A stretch of DNA of 64,000 nt from Ophiosphaerella korrae (GCA_028456385.1 JALNQF010000162.1:1-64000); one strand, 5' to 3'. Numbered from the stretch's first letter, positions 52,262-62,270 are shown. The notes: generated by a model from the sequence alone, not told the origin. Made by a program: numbers and translations.

Positions 52262-54073
52262 GATGTGTATGCAAACTTTGTGTTGATATTTCGTTGGAGT
52301 CAGGAACAAGAAGTCGCATGTTTGTGTGGCTGACACCCAACGTGGACACTTTATTCCGTGTCACCCCACTTCACTCCTGAAAACAAGAGTCATCTGTCCC
52401 ACCATCTGCTTTTGCATGTTGCGTTCAATAAAAACAAGTTTATACTGAATGATTACCGTGTTTGCAAGATCGCAGAGACTCCATGCCTCGTCTGTCGTGT
52501 CCGCTGTAGTACCGTCTCCCCCAACACTTCTTGGCTAGCTGCGGCCCACTCAGGATGACATCCAGCGTCAAAGGCCCCTCGGGTGGTTATCCTAGACAGC
52601 CATTCCAATGGGCCCCATCCTAGTAATCTTGCCTCAATTCGTTGCGCCAAACAGTACTGCTAGTTCCCTTAAACAGATTGTGAAATCTGCAAGGCTAGCT
52701 AGGCATAGTGGCAGAATCGAGTCAATTTGAGTCCCAAACTAATGCAGCTCTCCATATTGCAGAGGTAAACCTTGGGAGCTGCCTATTAGGTCCCCATGTA
52801 AGTAGCAGCTGATGCCCCTCTACACGGCGCACACGTCCAAGTTGCCTTGTAGCGATTGCCGTGTTTCGATATTCGCAGAAATTCACCCAGAACCAATATC
52901 ACATGCCTTGGCGACACCCAGGTGAAGAGGGAGTCTGTGGCCACAGTTTGACCCATGGACTTGTGGCCTTTGCACAGGGAGAACGACTGCGCGCAGTGAG
53001 GGCTTTTGTCGAGTGGATTACAAGGCCACAGTGTCGACGGGATGAGTCAGTCTTCAACCTTCAGCCCAAAGGCACTTGTTTCAATAGCGTAGGAACTCCC
53101 ACCAGCGGATGCTGTCCTGTGCAGGTGACGTTGCGCCTGGGGCAAGAGTACTCAACAGGCAACTTATGCAAGCCATGCAGCAGGTAGAGCGGAGAAGCGC
53201 TGTTGAAGACAGGCTAATGTAGAGGTATAAGAACCCCTGCCAAATCCATGCCCGATGTGGGATGCGTTGCCAACCTTGCGGCTGGAGCTTAGGCAAGCAC
53301 CACAAATGATTAGAGGAGATGATACCCGTATGAGAGACTCAAGGTCGATCGGAAAGTTGATGGAAAGAAGGTACGAGAAGCGGGGGAGGTGACCTCTATA
53401 TATTCGAGGCGCATGGGCCATCCTGTTGGTGTTGGCGTGGTGAAGTGAGGGTGAAGTGAGGAGCGAGGATAGTGAGCTACCTTTGAAGGCAATCGAAACT
53501 GTTCTGCCAACAGGTACTCGAGCTTCTGGGAGAGAAATCACGGCACTGCTACAGCTCTTCAGGAACTGTTAGTTGTGATTGATAAACTAGAGTCTAGATG
53601 ATAGGTGACGTCAAGTGTTAAGTTTAAGTTGACTTTGACGTCGTTTTCAACATCGGATATGGCACTACGTGGATTAGCATGGCTCTTTTCGTACTTCTGC
53701 TCACGTTCAAGGAAGCGAGGAAGTGGTGAAGCGGTGATCAGAAAGAAGATGTGGGATAAGAGAACGCAGAAGATACAGTTGACTGATGGCAGTCAATGCC
53801 CTTTCCATGAAATACTAATACACAATCTCGTTTTGCTACTGACGCCTACTCAAGACGAGATGCTCAAACAGCGATTATTTATCCTCATCTGTAATCACCA
53901 ATGGTCACCAAGTACCTTAGTATGTTTGTCTGGATAGCGACTTCCTCTCTGATGCCCCTCTCGACGTTGTGGGCCCGGACCTGATTACCCGCCGCCGCTC
54001 TGCAATCAAGAATTGCATTGGATTGACAGTATCTGCCTAGTAAAAGTCTGACGCGACTCGACCACGCGACAGT
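52262..54073. other. 1.8-kb intergenic region, no convincing gene
   Basis: Normal composition. Several open frames of 65-125 codons overlap on both strands, lack recognisable motifs and conflict with each other. A perfect CRE/ATF palindrome tgacgtca lies at 53606-53613, with a second gacgtc at about 53636. A short tandem, gggtgaagtga, repeats at about 53446-53462. No tRNA seen. Confidence 0.5.
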
Positions 54074-54232
54074 ATGGACGGGTTCATCAAGCTAGCGCCT
54101 GCCATCTGGCTCCGCGAGCCGTCTAGGTATCCACCTCAACCACCAGAGTCATCACCGCCATCGCCGTCACCTCACTCTCTCGTCATGCTCTGCACCTGGC
54201 TCGCTTCAAAAACACGTCGGCTGTGGAGATGA
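54074..54232 (+). pseudogene. Possible N-terminal fragment of a DUF829/TMEM53-like alpha/beta hydrolase
   Basis: A 52-codon frame starts MDGFIKLAPAIWLREPS, passes through a Pro/Ser-rich linker and ends LVMLCTWLASKTRRLWR. Fungal TMEM53-like (DUF829) proteins begin with a similar layout: a hydrophobic strand and a (L/C)(T/S)WM-type motif followed by RHI.KY. Nothing matching the rest of that roughly 300-residue domain follows, so if real it is a truncated relic. This is a memory-based resemblance and may be chance. Confidence 0.25.
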
Positions 54233-54409
54233 GTATGTTGTGGTGGAGATCATCGCGATTACCATTTTCAGAACGATGACGTGGGTGTGATGAGATACCT
54301 GGTCACGATGACACCGTGTGTCTCAACTAACGGCAGATTGCTTTGAAGACAATACATTTGCTTTTCACCTCACCTTAGGAACGATATTATTACCAAATAC
54401 CAACGTAGA

Positions 54410-54760
54410 ATGCCACCGAAGAATGAAGAGCAGGTCTTGTCGAAGCAAGGAGAGCCCATTGAAGAGGGCGATCATGTATATACAAAGATTAGGGGCGGAA
54501 GGCATGAGGGTGACGTACGTACACTCTAGCAAAATGTATTTTGCACAGGCTCTCTAATCGTTACATAGGTCGAAAAGATTGTGACGACGAGCGAGGCCGC
54601 CAAAGACGAGAATGTGAAAAACCCGCCCAAGGTGAGTAATTTATGCTGGCGATAGGGCGCATAGCTGATGGGCTCGCAGGTTTTATTTACTGACCAGAAA
54701 GGAAAACCTGTTGCTCATAAACCAGGGACACTAGATATTGTTGATGATGGCGAGAAGTGA
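54410..54760 (+). CDS. HVA1-family TUDOR-domain small protein, 82 aa, 3 exons
   Basis: Exons 54410-54514, 54569-54631 and 54680-54760, with two short introns. The spliced product begins MPPKNEEQVLSKQGEPI and contains GDHVYTKIRGGRHEGDVEKIV, then PPKVLFTDQKGKPVAHKPGTLD, ending DDGEK. This matches, from memory, the fungal 'hypervirulence associated protein TUDOR domain' family (DUF2945 type), which are small cytosolic or nuclear proteins of unknown biochemical role. All exon junctions keep frame and both introns have good signals, so I consider it a real intact gene that a simple frame scan would miss. ATG 54410 is preceded by a purine-rich aacgtaga context. Confidence 0.82.
54515..54568 (+). 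other. Intron 1 of the HVA1/TUDOR gene (54 bp)
   Basis: Donor gtacgt, acceptor catag at 54568, branch-like tctaat about 15 bases before the acceptor. It joins GGRHEGD to VEKIV. Confidence 0.8.
54632..54679 (+). other. Intron 2 of the HVA1/TUDOR gene (48 bp)
   Basis: Donor gtgagt, acceptor cgcag at 54679, branch-like gctgatg. It joins NPPK to VLFTDQ. Confidence 0.82.
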
Positions 54761-56218
54761 GATAGATGCAAAGACAAGGTGTTAGGGCTTCTGCGCGAAT
54801 GATACGAAAGAGCTGATAGTTGTTGAGTGCCATATGCGACAATTAGGGCATTTCTGGAATCGAAGATCATGAATCACTGGTCAATCATCTGGTGGGCGTC
54901 TGGGTTAGCTCAAGTTTATGTGATTCGCAGAGACCTTCCTACTTTCACAAGACCCAGGTTTTGTTCTGAAAAAGCGCCTATTTCCTAGTGTCGATACATT
55001 ATAGAACATTTTTTTCGTCCAGTGATTCGATTGAGTGGGAAATAGAACGCTAAAATGCGAATTTCGTGGATGGTAGGATACTTTATGAGATTCGGCCAAG
55101 GCAGGCACAGATTTGTGTAGATAGCGCCACGAAGGCTACAACTTTGTGTCGCTGGTCGTTTCCTTCGAAGAGATATAGAAGGAGGCTGAAGGACGGCAGT
55201 ACTTTGGCGACCTAGTCATGGTGTTTCGCGCATATCAGCCTGGAGGATACTTTCCTTTGACACAGAACCTGCGAACTTGCATTTACTTACCCAAGCGCGT
55301 GAAATGGCTCAGCTATAACAACGACCGAGAAGGGCATGACACAGCCAACTTTAAAAAACAGCCCGCACAAACTTCACGAATTCCATATTGCTAACGCCAG
55401 CCACTCCGGACCTCCTCGGAGGCTGGGTCGTTGTATGCAGTGTTGGGAGGAAGATAGGGATGCTATTACTCGTCCAAACGATAACCAGCCTCTAAGATTC
55501 AGTGCTCGGGGAGAACTTTAGGTAAACTTTTAATTAAGGATTTCGTCGATAGCAAAGACATTGATGTCAGAAGAGTGAACTAGAAATTGCGGAGGAGAAA
55601 ATTGCAACGCTGGCGTTTGGGTTCCGCCACTCTGTTCTCCAAGTGATGTAGATCGGTTGATGGGGCCGTTATATCGACCGGAGCTGCTGTTATAGGCTCC
55701 GACCGCCAATGTGGTGGTAGTGGTTTTCGAGTGAAAGAGCCTCTCTATCTTTCCATGTGCTTGCAATGACGGCGACCTATCAGTGACTTGCCGAAGCGTA
55801 GGCTTCGTTCTTGTTAATCCGTATTATGCCAGGCTCCGTCGTTCGATGCATAGCCAACCATGTTTGAGGCCCACCGCCCCACTTTGTCTAAACGTCTTCT
55901 AATCTCACCATATTCCCCTTAGCGAGCTGAAACTATACATCGGGCTGCTGCCTGGTATTAGATTGGCCATGATGGGCTCAAGAAGCGCGGCGATGTGGTA
56001 GGCTTGAGATTATGATGGTTCTCACGGACGGTATAGCTCTATGCGAAGGGATAGAGTGAAATTAGTAGTCTAGACTTAGAGTATGAGAATATTCAGCTTC
56101 TTGGTATGTAAAAAAAAAGGTGAAAGAAAGGTACATAACGTACATGCTTCACTTCTTCCTATTTCTTAAACTTCCCCAAAAACCTTGATCGCCTCCCTTC
56201 ATGAGAGGCTTGTGGCTG
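54761..56218. other. 1.45-kb intergenic region, no convincing gene
   Basis: Holds the 3' ends of the convergent HVA1/TUDOR and patatin-ankyrin genes. A minus-strand frame near 55530-55820 is Ser/Thr/Gly-rich and has no recognisable domain. Otherwise nothing supported. Confidence 0.5.
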
Positions 56219-58690
56219 TTACGGCGCAACTTGCTGCTGCTCTTGGTATTGCGGATTGGGAGGGTATTTTTGAATAGGCCGGTACTGTTGCGTCGGAGCG
56301 TGCTGCTGATTTGGAAGATATGTTTGATTTGGGGAGTACTGCTGATTCGGTATTGGTCCGTACTGCGGCTGCATATTGGGAGGAGCGGGTGGACTTGGAG
56401 CATTCGACCTGAAATTTGGGTCTCTATATACCTGCGCTTCTGGAAATCTTGGAGATGCAGATAGCGCCACATTACTTGGCGTACTGTTCGTGTCTGATGA
56501 AAAACTTGGATCCTGGTACACTTGTACTGGTGGAAATCTTGGAGAAGATGCAGGTGCACTACTTCTTGGCGAGCTGCTCCGAATCGACGGAACTTGTGAA
56601 GGAAAAAGTCTCGGTGCAGGCAATGTACTTGGTATTGACGGATCTTGGTATACATGTACCTCAGGGGGCCGGGTAGGTTGTTGTGGTACCGCCACTGTGT
56701 ATTTCTGTGTTGGGGCAGGAGGTGGTCGTATTCGGCCCACAGGTGTTGTAATCCATTGACCTTGTAATGTTCCAGTACTGAGGTTCATTCGCTGGGGAAT
56801 CGGTATCTCTCTTTTTTCCATCTCGTCTTCGATGATATCTTCTCTTCCTTGGATGTCACCCCTGTCTCCAGCAATACGCGCGTAGTCGATGATGCTGCGC
56901 TTCTCATTGTCAAGTATATTCAGGAGTTCACGTGACCATTTGGGAAATTCACCGTGATTATACATGAAGAACACATCCAACTTATCACCCCAGCCTTCTT
57001 TAGCTGCTCGGTGGGTTGTCGTCATACCCAAATTGTCTTGAAGTACAGGGTTGGCGTTCCGACAGAGGAGTTCGTTGAGGATGATTCTAAAGGATTGTGT
57101 TCTCGGATCAACCCGCTTCGGATTACCCCTGTAACGACCGCCATATGCGTTAGGCCTTTCGATAGGTGCAATTGTAGGAAGAGAAAAAGTTGTAATCATA
57201 TCGATAACTGACTGGTACACTGGAGGGACTTCGTCTTGTTTCGGAAAACAATAGCTGAGCGGAGTCGTTCCGTTGTTATCTTTATGATTTTTCTCCACGG
57301 TAAGAACCTGGATTAATCCGAAGACCTCTTTAAGAGCGCGATGTTTGCAGGCAAGATGATAAGGCGTGAGTCCTTGGCTGTCGGATACATTTATGCGATT
57401 CTTGCACAACTCGACGCCCATGCCTTCCAGAAACTTTTTCATGACGAATGGATATCCTGCTTTCACAGCCTCTTGGAGCGCCACGTCAGCTCTGTTCATA
57501 AAGTTATCGTCCTTTTCAAACAACTTTGAAGAGTTTAGTTCTCCATTGCTGAGCCCTTTTTCAGCTAGTCCAAACCATCCTCTTTGCACCGCCGGTACGA
57601 GCAGCTCTAAGTGCTTGGACTCCCAATCTTCCGCGCGGGATATCCTGAGCTTTAAACAGCGTGAAACAACACTATCGTCACCGAGGTCCCTAAAGTCTTC
57701 CGGCTTTGCCCATAGAGTCCGTTTCACGGCCAGGTTGACCAGTGCCCAGCTGTTGTTCAGCGATGTATTGTGAGGCGCGGCCATAAGTATAGTTATGATC
57801 CCCTCATCTATATCCTCGTATCGGACTTTGTTCTCCATCCATAAGCCACACATATTGGCGATTGGTTCCACAATGGTATCATTCATTCCTTTCAGGTTGA
57901 CTGCCCCCACAACGTGCTTAATCTGCCTGATGAAGGTTTCATTGTACGCAAGACTCTTGACTTTGTGGAGCAATTGAACTGAAGCGGCTTCACACATGGC
58001 GGAGATTGCTGCGATCTCAAGGAATTCTTCCATCTTGTCTACCATTGGCGGATCTGTGGCTCGAGGCATGTCGAGAACCGAGAATTGCTTCATGTGTTTG
58101 AGTACCCTTGGCTTTTCTAATTTTGATTTGTCTCCTTCTTGAAGAATTGAAAGACAGTAGTAGATGGCCGCAACGTAGTCAAAAATGGTTAGAAGCTCTC
58201 GAGGTTGACAATTGCCTGCGTGGCCTGGGTCGTCGTAGGCTGCGATTCCGTAAATTACAGCAGCTTCAGAGTGCACATCGTCTAGAAGAGGATAATTTTT
58301 TCCGTTCATGTATGCATTATGCTTAGCAAGAATTACACTGGCAAGCCGTTCTGCCTCGAAAGCAATGCCGAGTTTTCGGAACGAGCCTTCATTGTCCGAC
58401 GTAGATTCATAAAGAATGTAATTTGTGATGATATCGCTGATGATGAGGGATTCAAATGCATAACCAGCTATGCTCAGCGCTCGCATTAGTGAGGATAGAG
58501 ATGCCAGAGATACTAAGTCTTCTGGAGAAGTGGGGAAACTATTGCCTTTCAAAAGTGCGGCTGCATATCCAAACTGAGTTCTAGATTTTGGCTCATCGAA
58601 CCAGGAGGCCAAATTCGCATGAATCTTGCTCTTCTGGGCGTACTCGTAGAAGGTATCCATAATGGGAATGTCGAATCGGAAAATAGGCAT
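56219..58690 (-). CDS. Intact 3' reading frame of the patatin-ankyrin gene (823 codons)
   Basis: ATG 58690 (MPIFRFDIPIMDTFYEY) to TAA 56219-56221. The beginning still belongs to the patatin domain's C-terminal part (FRFDIP, ASWFDEPKSR). Residues ~30-450 are helical, with no motif I can name. Ankyrin-like repeats contain DSQGLTPYHLACKH and KDNNGTTPLSYCF, then DNLGMTTTHRAAKEGW. The last ~170 residues are Pro/Gln/Ser-rich with three degenerate copies of VYQDPS-type repeats and a run of PNQQY motifs, probably disordered. It may be expressed as a truncated protein, but its start lies inside a domain, so I regard it as the preserved part of a broken gene. Confidence 0.7.
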   Translation of the reverse strand: MPIFRFDIPIMDTFYEYAQKSKIHANLASWFDEPKSRTQFGYAAALLKGNSFPTSPEDLVSLASLSSLMRALSIAGYAFESLIISDIITNYILYESTSDNEGSFRKLGIAFEAERLASVILAKHNAYMNGKNYPLLDDVHSEAAVIYGIAAYDDPGHAGNCQPRELLTIFDYVAAIYYCLSILQEGDKSKLEKPRVLKHMKQFSVLDMPRATDPPMVDKMEEFLEIAAISAMCEAASVQLLHKVKSLAYNETFIRQIKHVVGAVNLKGMNDTIVEPIANMCGLWMENKVRYEDIDEGIITILMAAPHNTSLNNSWALVNLAVKRTLWAKPEDFRDLGDDSVVSRCLKLRISRAEDWESKHLELLVPAVQRGWFGLAEKGLSNGELNSSKLFEKDDNFMNRADVALQEAVKAGYPFVMKKFLEGMGVELCKNRINVSDSQGLTPYHLACKHRALKEVFGLIQVLTVEKNHKDNNGTTPLSYCFPKQDEVPPVYQSVIDMITTFSLPTIAPIERPNAYGGRYRGNPKRVDPRTQSFRIILNELLCRNANPVLQDNLGMTTTHRAAKEGWGDKLDVFFMYNHGEFPKWSRELLNILDNEKRSIIDYARIAGDRGDIQGREDIIEDEMEKREIPIPQRMNLSTGTLQGQWITTPVGRIRPPPAPTQKYTVAVPQQPTRPPEVHVYQDPSIPSTLPAPRLFPSQVPSIRSSSPRSSAPASSPRFPPVQVYQDPSFSSDTNSTPSNVALSASPRFPEAQVYRDPNFRSNAPSPPAPPNMQPQYGPIPNQQYSPNQTYLPNQQHAPTQQYRPIQKYPPNPQYQEQQQVAP

Positions 58691-58842
58691 TTCACAAATT
58701 TTTATCAAAAGGTATTATATATTTTTGAACCTCTTCAGCCAGTTTTCGATTATCTTCGCCGATTTTGAGAATGGCATTAGTAGCATCTTCCACCAGCGGT
58801 GTTGGGTAGCTCCGCTCGAGATCGAATGTGCCTGTTCCTATG

Positions 58843-58903
58843 CTTGGAAATATTAATATTGCATTCAGGAGGGTAAAGACGCATTTATAATGGATTGCAA
58901 TAC
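58843..58903 (-). other. Intron 4 of the patatin-ankyrin gene (61 bp)
   Basis: Donor GTATTG after ...GCTCTAATTAG, acceptor TTCCAAG. Splicing recreates AGC (Ser) and the family motif LISIGTG. Confidence 0.75.
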
Positions 58904-59196
58904 CTAATTAGAGCCGATATGGGAAGCCCGGGCCAACACTTGCGGCATTCTTCGAGCACCAGTAAAGTTGGGTTGTTTGCAGTGTGTGCTCCAGTCGTGA
59001 TGAAATCAGGGAATATCACGCCTGGTTTTATTACTTCAGGATGCGCTACCGTTCCCAGTCCAATGGCGTAGTATGTGTATGTCGGCTTTGAATTTCTGTA
59101 GTCATACGTCCGATGAAGCATTGGCACATGGTAGACACGATGATTTACAGTGCCTCCATTCGCACCATACCCTTTGACTCAGAAGCGACTACAAAC

Positions 59197-59247
59197 CTAG
59201 ATAACCACAATTAGCATCGCAGTGTCAGGTCAAACAAGTTTGCATAC
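59197..59247 (-). other. Intron 3 of the patatin-ankyrin gene (51 bp)
   Basis: Donor GTATGC, acceptor TTATCTAG, branch-like GCTAATTG. It joins EAGRPK to VFVVAS, the expected patatin strand. Confidence 0.8.
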
Positions 59248-59564
59248 ACTTTAGGCCTACCAGCCTCCATTTCACGAGGTATGGCCTTGAATTGGAAGTT
59301 CCTGTTCTCTATGTACTGATAGGTTTCCAAGGGCTCGGTCACATTCTTCCTGATGACTTGCTCCCAAGTAAGGTCCATGATACCCATGCGAAGTTCTTCA
59401 AGCTGTTCCTTGGGGTCCCTCACTTTACGCATGCTGTCTATGGTCTCTTCCTACTCGCTGGCATCTACCTCATTCCGCAAAATTTTGGTCCGGAAAGCTT
59501 CAACGTCGTCGAGCTTCCTGTAGAGGTCTTCGGCAAACTCAATAGCTTCATCAATCATGTAACC

Positions 59565-59623
59565 CTACTCGCGGTTATTGTACAGCTCCTTCTCGGCTGT
59601 ATCAAGCCTTAGAGTATACGCAC
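59565..59623 (-). other. Intron 2 of the patatin-ankyrin gene (59 bp)
   Basis: Donor GTGCGT, acceptor GCGAGTAG. It joins LCALLFARF to GYMIDEAIEF, exactly the patatin consensus spacing after the nucleophile loop, and removes an apparent in-frame stop. Confidence 0.8.
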
Positions 59624-59784
59624 AAATCGAGCAAAGAGTAGAGCGCATAAACCATTGATACCAGCCCCGCCAATCAAGTCGAAATATTCGCAAGGACGAA
59701 TTCTGCAACCATGGCCTTGAGCAACAGGATCCATGCGCTTTTTAAGGATATACAGGGATGAGAGTCCTCTGGTTCCGCCGCCAT

Positions 59785-59836
59785 CTATCACGGAGGGTTA
59801 GCGATAGATTTTCAAAGTAGGTCAAACGATGCTTGC
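59785..59836 (-). other. Intron 1 of the patatin-ankyrin gene (52 bp), GC-AG type
   Basis: Donor is GCAAGC rather than GT; branch CGCTAAC; acceptor GTGATAG. Splicing creates GAT (Asp) in LLSLDGGGTRG. GC-AG introns are a rare but normal class; alternatively the donor T was lost by mutation. Confidence 0.75.
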
Positions 59837-59870
59837 CTAAAGAGAGCAACCTCGCTCCTCCTTGTGTCAT

Positions 59871-60013
59871 AGTGGTCCGTATTATGTTAACTCGCTCTAG
59901 TAGTAGATGTCTGACTTACGGTTTAGTAATTGAAATTCTGCTGCGATCGCGATTTTTCTGAGGGCGGCTTCTGGTAAATTTCATAGTGTGACAATACTAC
60001 AAGCTCTTACTGT
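59871..60013. other. Upstream flank of the patatin-ankyrin gene
   Basis: Short region between the start codon at 59870 and the inverted-repeat element. It presumably holds the promoter, with no specific site recognised. Confidence 0.4.
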
Positions 60014-60240
60014 AGTCGCTAGCGAAGTTAGCTTCACCCTTGCACGCAGCTGCAACACCATTTCAAGCCTCTAAACCCCGCACGAACCTTTGCCTTAGCT
60101 CAGTATTTTCTATCAGCTGTCAGCTGTCGTGGTGCAGGTCCAAGGACACTGAGCTAGAGCTAATGGAGCATCGCCTTGGCGAGTCGTGACAAGGGTGGTG
60201 CGGGGTTTATGCAAGGGTAAAGCAAAATTCGCTAGCGACC
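60014..60240. mobile_element. MITE-like element with ~30-bp terminal inverted repeats
   Basis: The left end gtcgctagcgaagttagctt (60015) is matched in inverted orientation by the right end (...aattcgctagcgac, ending 60239). Homology continues inward through cacccttgca/tgcaagggta. Inside, aaccccgcac and its complement form a second inverted pair. The words tactgt lie just outside both ends and may be a short target duplication. No coding capacity and no RIP. No second copy in the window. Confidence 0.6.
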
Positions 60241-60960
60241 GTACTGTTGAATACAAAGCTTGATGGAAGGAAGAACAGTTGGCATAAAGACCAACGACTT
60301 TGAGACGGAGGAGGCACCCCTAGAACATACTAGACTATACCTAAGACGTAGAGATTCTGAACTCTAAGCCTCTTACACCATGGAGACAGCGTATCTGAGA
60401 CAATTGATGTTAGCAGTAATAAGAGGGCGAAGCGGAAGATTATTGACTTTATGTCTGTGAGGCAGGCTTCGCAGTACCGTTGGGACGGCCTGGAAATGGA
60501 CAACATACAGTAGTAGCCTGCATATCCTACGGGAGAGGTCAGGGTAAATAAATTAAGGAGACGACTGTACTACCGTGATATACGCTCTAATTTTTCTTAG
60601 CGGAAACTGGCAGCGTTCAGCTGAAAGCGAGGCTTCAGCTAGCGATGTAAGACGGAATTTACGAAGGTGCTCGTTTTTTTTGAGTCACCGCACCGGCCAC
60701 CCCACCCAAATCAATGCACGTTAGTATGGAACACCCATCAAAATCAACACAACGCGCGGTGGGTATTGTATACAAATCAATCAGGAGAAAATGAGGCATT
60801 TAATTTGAAGTATTTTGTATTACAAGCGATTTTTTTGGTGTTTTTCTTACAAATAGGCTCAAGTTTAGCCACCTCCATCGTAGAAATCATCCTTCCTGCC
60901 ATGTTGTATTATCTTTCTCACTACATTAGGTATTCTATCAATCTACTTGTTAATTACTAA
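60241..60960. other. Island edge, no supported gene
   Basis: A 97-codon plus-strand frame (60667-60960) encodes a hydrophobic, two-segment sequence after ESPHRPPHPNQCTLVW. It starts after a run of eight T and ends at the AT-rich border. I do not recognise it and do not call it a gene. Composition falls toward AT from about 60780. Confidence 0.4.
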
Positions 60961-61211
60961 GATAGGCATCTTTTCCTACTTTATTCTCTATTGTGTCTTA
61001 CACTCTTCTACTATCTCTAATAGCTAGAAGTCCTTTGTAATATAACGCCTTATCTAAGGCTATGCATACTCTAATGCGTTAATCCCTAGTAAATGCCCTA
61101 GCTATCTAATCTTGTTAATAAACTTAGTATGTAAGAAGTTATTTGCAATACGTAAAGTATAAGCAGGAGCTCTATCTTTAAGTAAGATAGGCGTTGTAGG
61201 CAAAGATTTAA
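60961..61211. other. AT-rich junction between gene island and Gypsy block
   Basis: Moderately RIPped, unidentified sequence directly before the LTR of element G. The minus strand reads a frame with only TAG/TAA interruptions (FLHTKFINKIR, IRRYITKDF, LEIVEECKTQ), which hints at a decayed transposon protein, but I cannot assign it. Confidence 0.35.
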
Positions 61212-62270
61212 TGTTACGACAGTAACAGAAGAAGAACTACAGATAGAGCCAATTAGCCCTTCGTCGGAAAGACTAGATCTATATAATCCATAGGTACACG
61301 AACTTAATTAGGAAATAATGCATAATCTAGACACGTAGGGTGATCTGTAATCTGTAGCTCTTAGCAGTAACAGATTACAGATTATAGTAATCTATAATCT
61401 ATTAGTCTTAGCGACAACAGATTAACAGAGCAATATAGGTATATACTTAACAAGGATGCGCATCACTAGAATAGTATTAGTAATCTAATCTCTAACTAAC
61501 AACAACAATACTTTAACATCGCCTGTTAGGAATTATTTATTGTTTATAGTTTATTGCATAATTACAATACGTACCTTAGTTATTAACTTCTAATCTACCT
61601 AACCTCCCGCTTCTAAGGCTTTAGGTAGTCGACAACTTAGAGCCTTATTATACCTTACTAATTAGGTTATTAGGAGAAGCAAAGCGTAAGTAGCGTATAG
61701 TCTAAGCTAATATAATAGTAGAAGGTATATATACAAGAGTAGGTAAAGCACCCCTAAGTAGTTACGAGTTAGGCAATACTAACTAGGTAGTAGTTAAAAT
61801 AAATTTAAACAATCTAATTGCTAATAAAGAGAATATACAAAATATAATTAATATTCTAACTAAGTAAAATAAAGAACTACAAGAACACGTTAAGTAAAAT
61901 AAAGTTTAGATAAAGGCTATTATAGTAGGCTAAGACTAGATAGAATTAGTTACTAAATAATTAGAGCTAAGTACAATAAAGAAGCTACTTAAGCTACTTA
62001 AACTAGAAATATTTAATAGAACAAAGAAGAAACTAAGACCTTTTTTAGTAGCTACACTACTCTAGATAGATATATAGGTAATATATTTTAATATAAAAGA
62101 GAAAAAGGTTGTATACGTAAAAATATACTTTAAAGACAAAGTACTAAGATAGTTTAAACCTTTCTAGATAGATTATAGATTACACGCGCTAAGAATAAAA
62201 AAAGATAAAACTATAGCTATCTTTAGAAGTTATAAATACTTTATACGTTAATATTACCTAATAAGTAGAA
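61212..62270 (+). mobile_element. Gypsy element G, 5' LTR and start of gag, interrupted by H
   Basis: LTR 61212-61652 (441 bp, tgttacgacag...attata) contains duplicated taatctgtaatctgt-type motifs and the family core near 61464. The conserved leader block follows (ttattaggagaagcaaagcg at 61668). Gag relic runs from about 61700 and is homologous to 18360-18950. It stops at 62270 where H begins. Confidence 0.8.

Larger units (their letters stand above)
56219..59870 (-). pseudogene. Patatin-like/ankyrin gene, 5 exons, disrupted and catalytically dead
   Basis: Exons (minus): 59870-59837, 59784-59624, 59564-59248, 59196-58904 and 58842-56219. Start ATG 59870 gives MTQGGARLLSLDGGGTRGLSSLYILKKRMD, a clear patatin oxyanion motif, then CEYFDLIGG. 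The nucleophile motif GTSTGG is replaced by GAGING, so the Ser is lost. FARFGYMIDEAIE, RPKVFVVAS, HVPMLHRTYDY and ANNPTLLVLEECRKCWPGLPI follow; the catalytic DGG is replaced by TTG. After ISIGTG and FRFDIP come a long helical region, ankyrin-like repeats and a Pro/Gln-rich tail. One frame break lies near 59160, another near 58700 where every frame has a stop, and an in-frame TAG is at 59451-59453. Intact relatives are phospholipases fused to sensor repeats. Confidence 0.75.

Noticed and set aside
53164..53541. 125-codon minus-strand frame in the intergenic region
   Set aside because: No domain, biased Ser/Pro/Leu composition and overlap with competing frames; not enough for a gene call.
55530..55820. 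Ser/Thr-rich minus-strand frame
   Set aside because: Low complexity, no domain and a stop just upstream; could be the tail of a lost gene but not supportable.
59565..59625. Frameshift plus TGG-to-TAG stop in the patatin exon after FARF
   Set aside because: A 59-bp GTGCGT...GAGTAG intron removes both and restores the patatin consensus, so no lesion is needed here.
60667..60960. 97-codon hydrophobic plus-strand frame at the island edge
   Set aside because: No ATG context or motif I can defend; ends exactly in the AT-rich transition and may be part of a decayed repeat.
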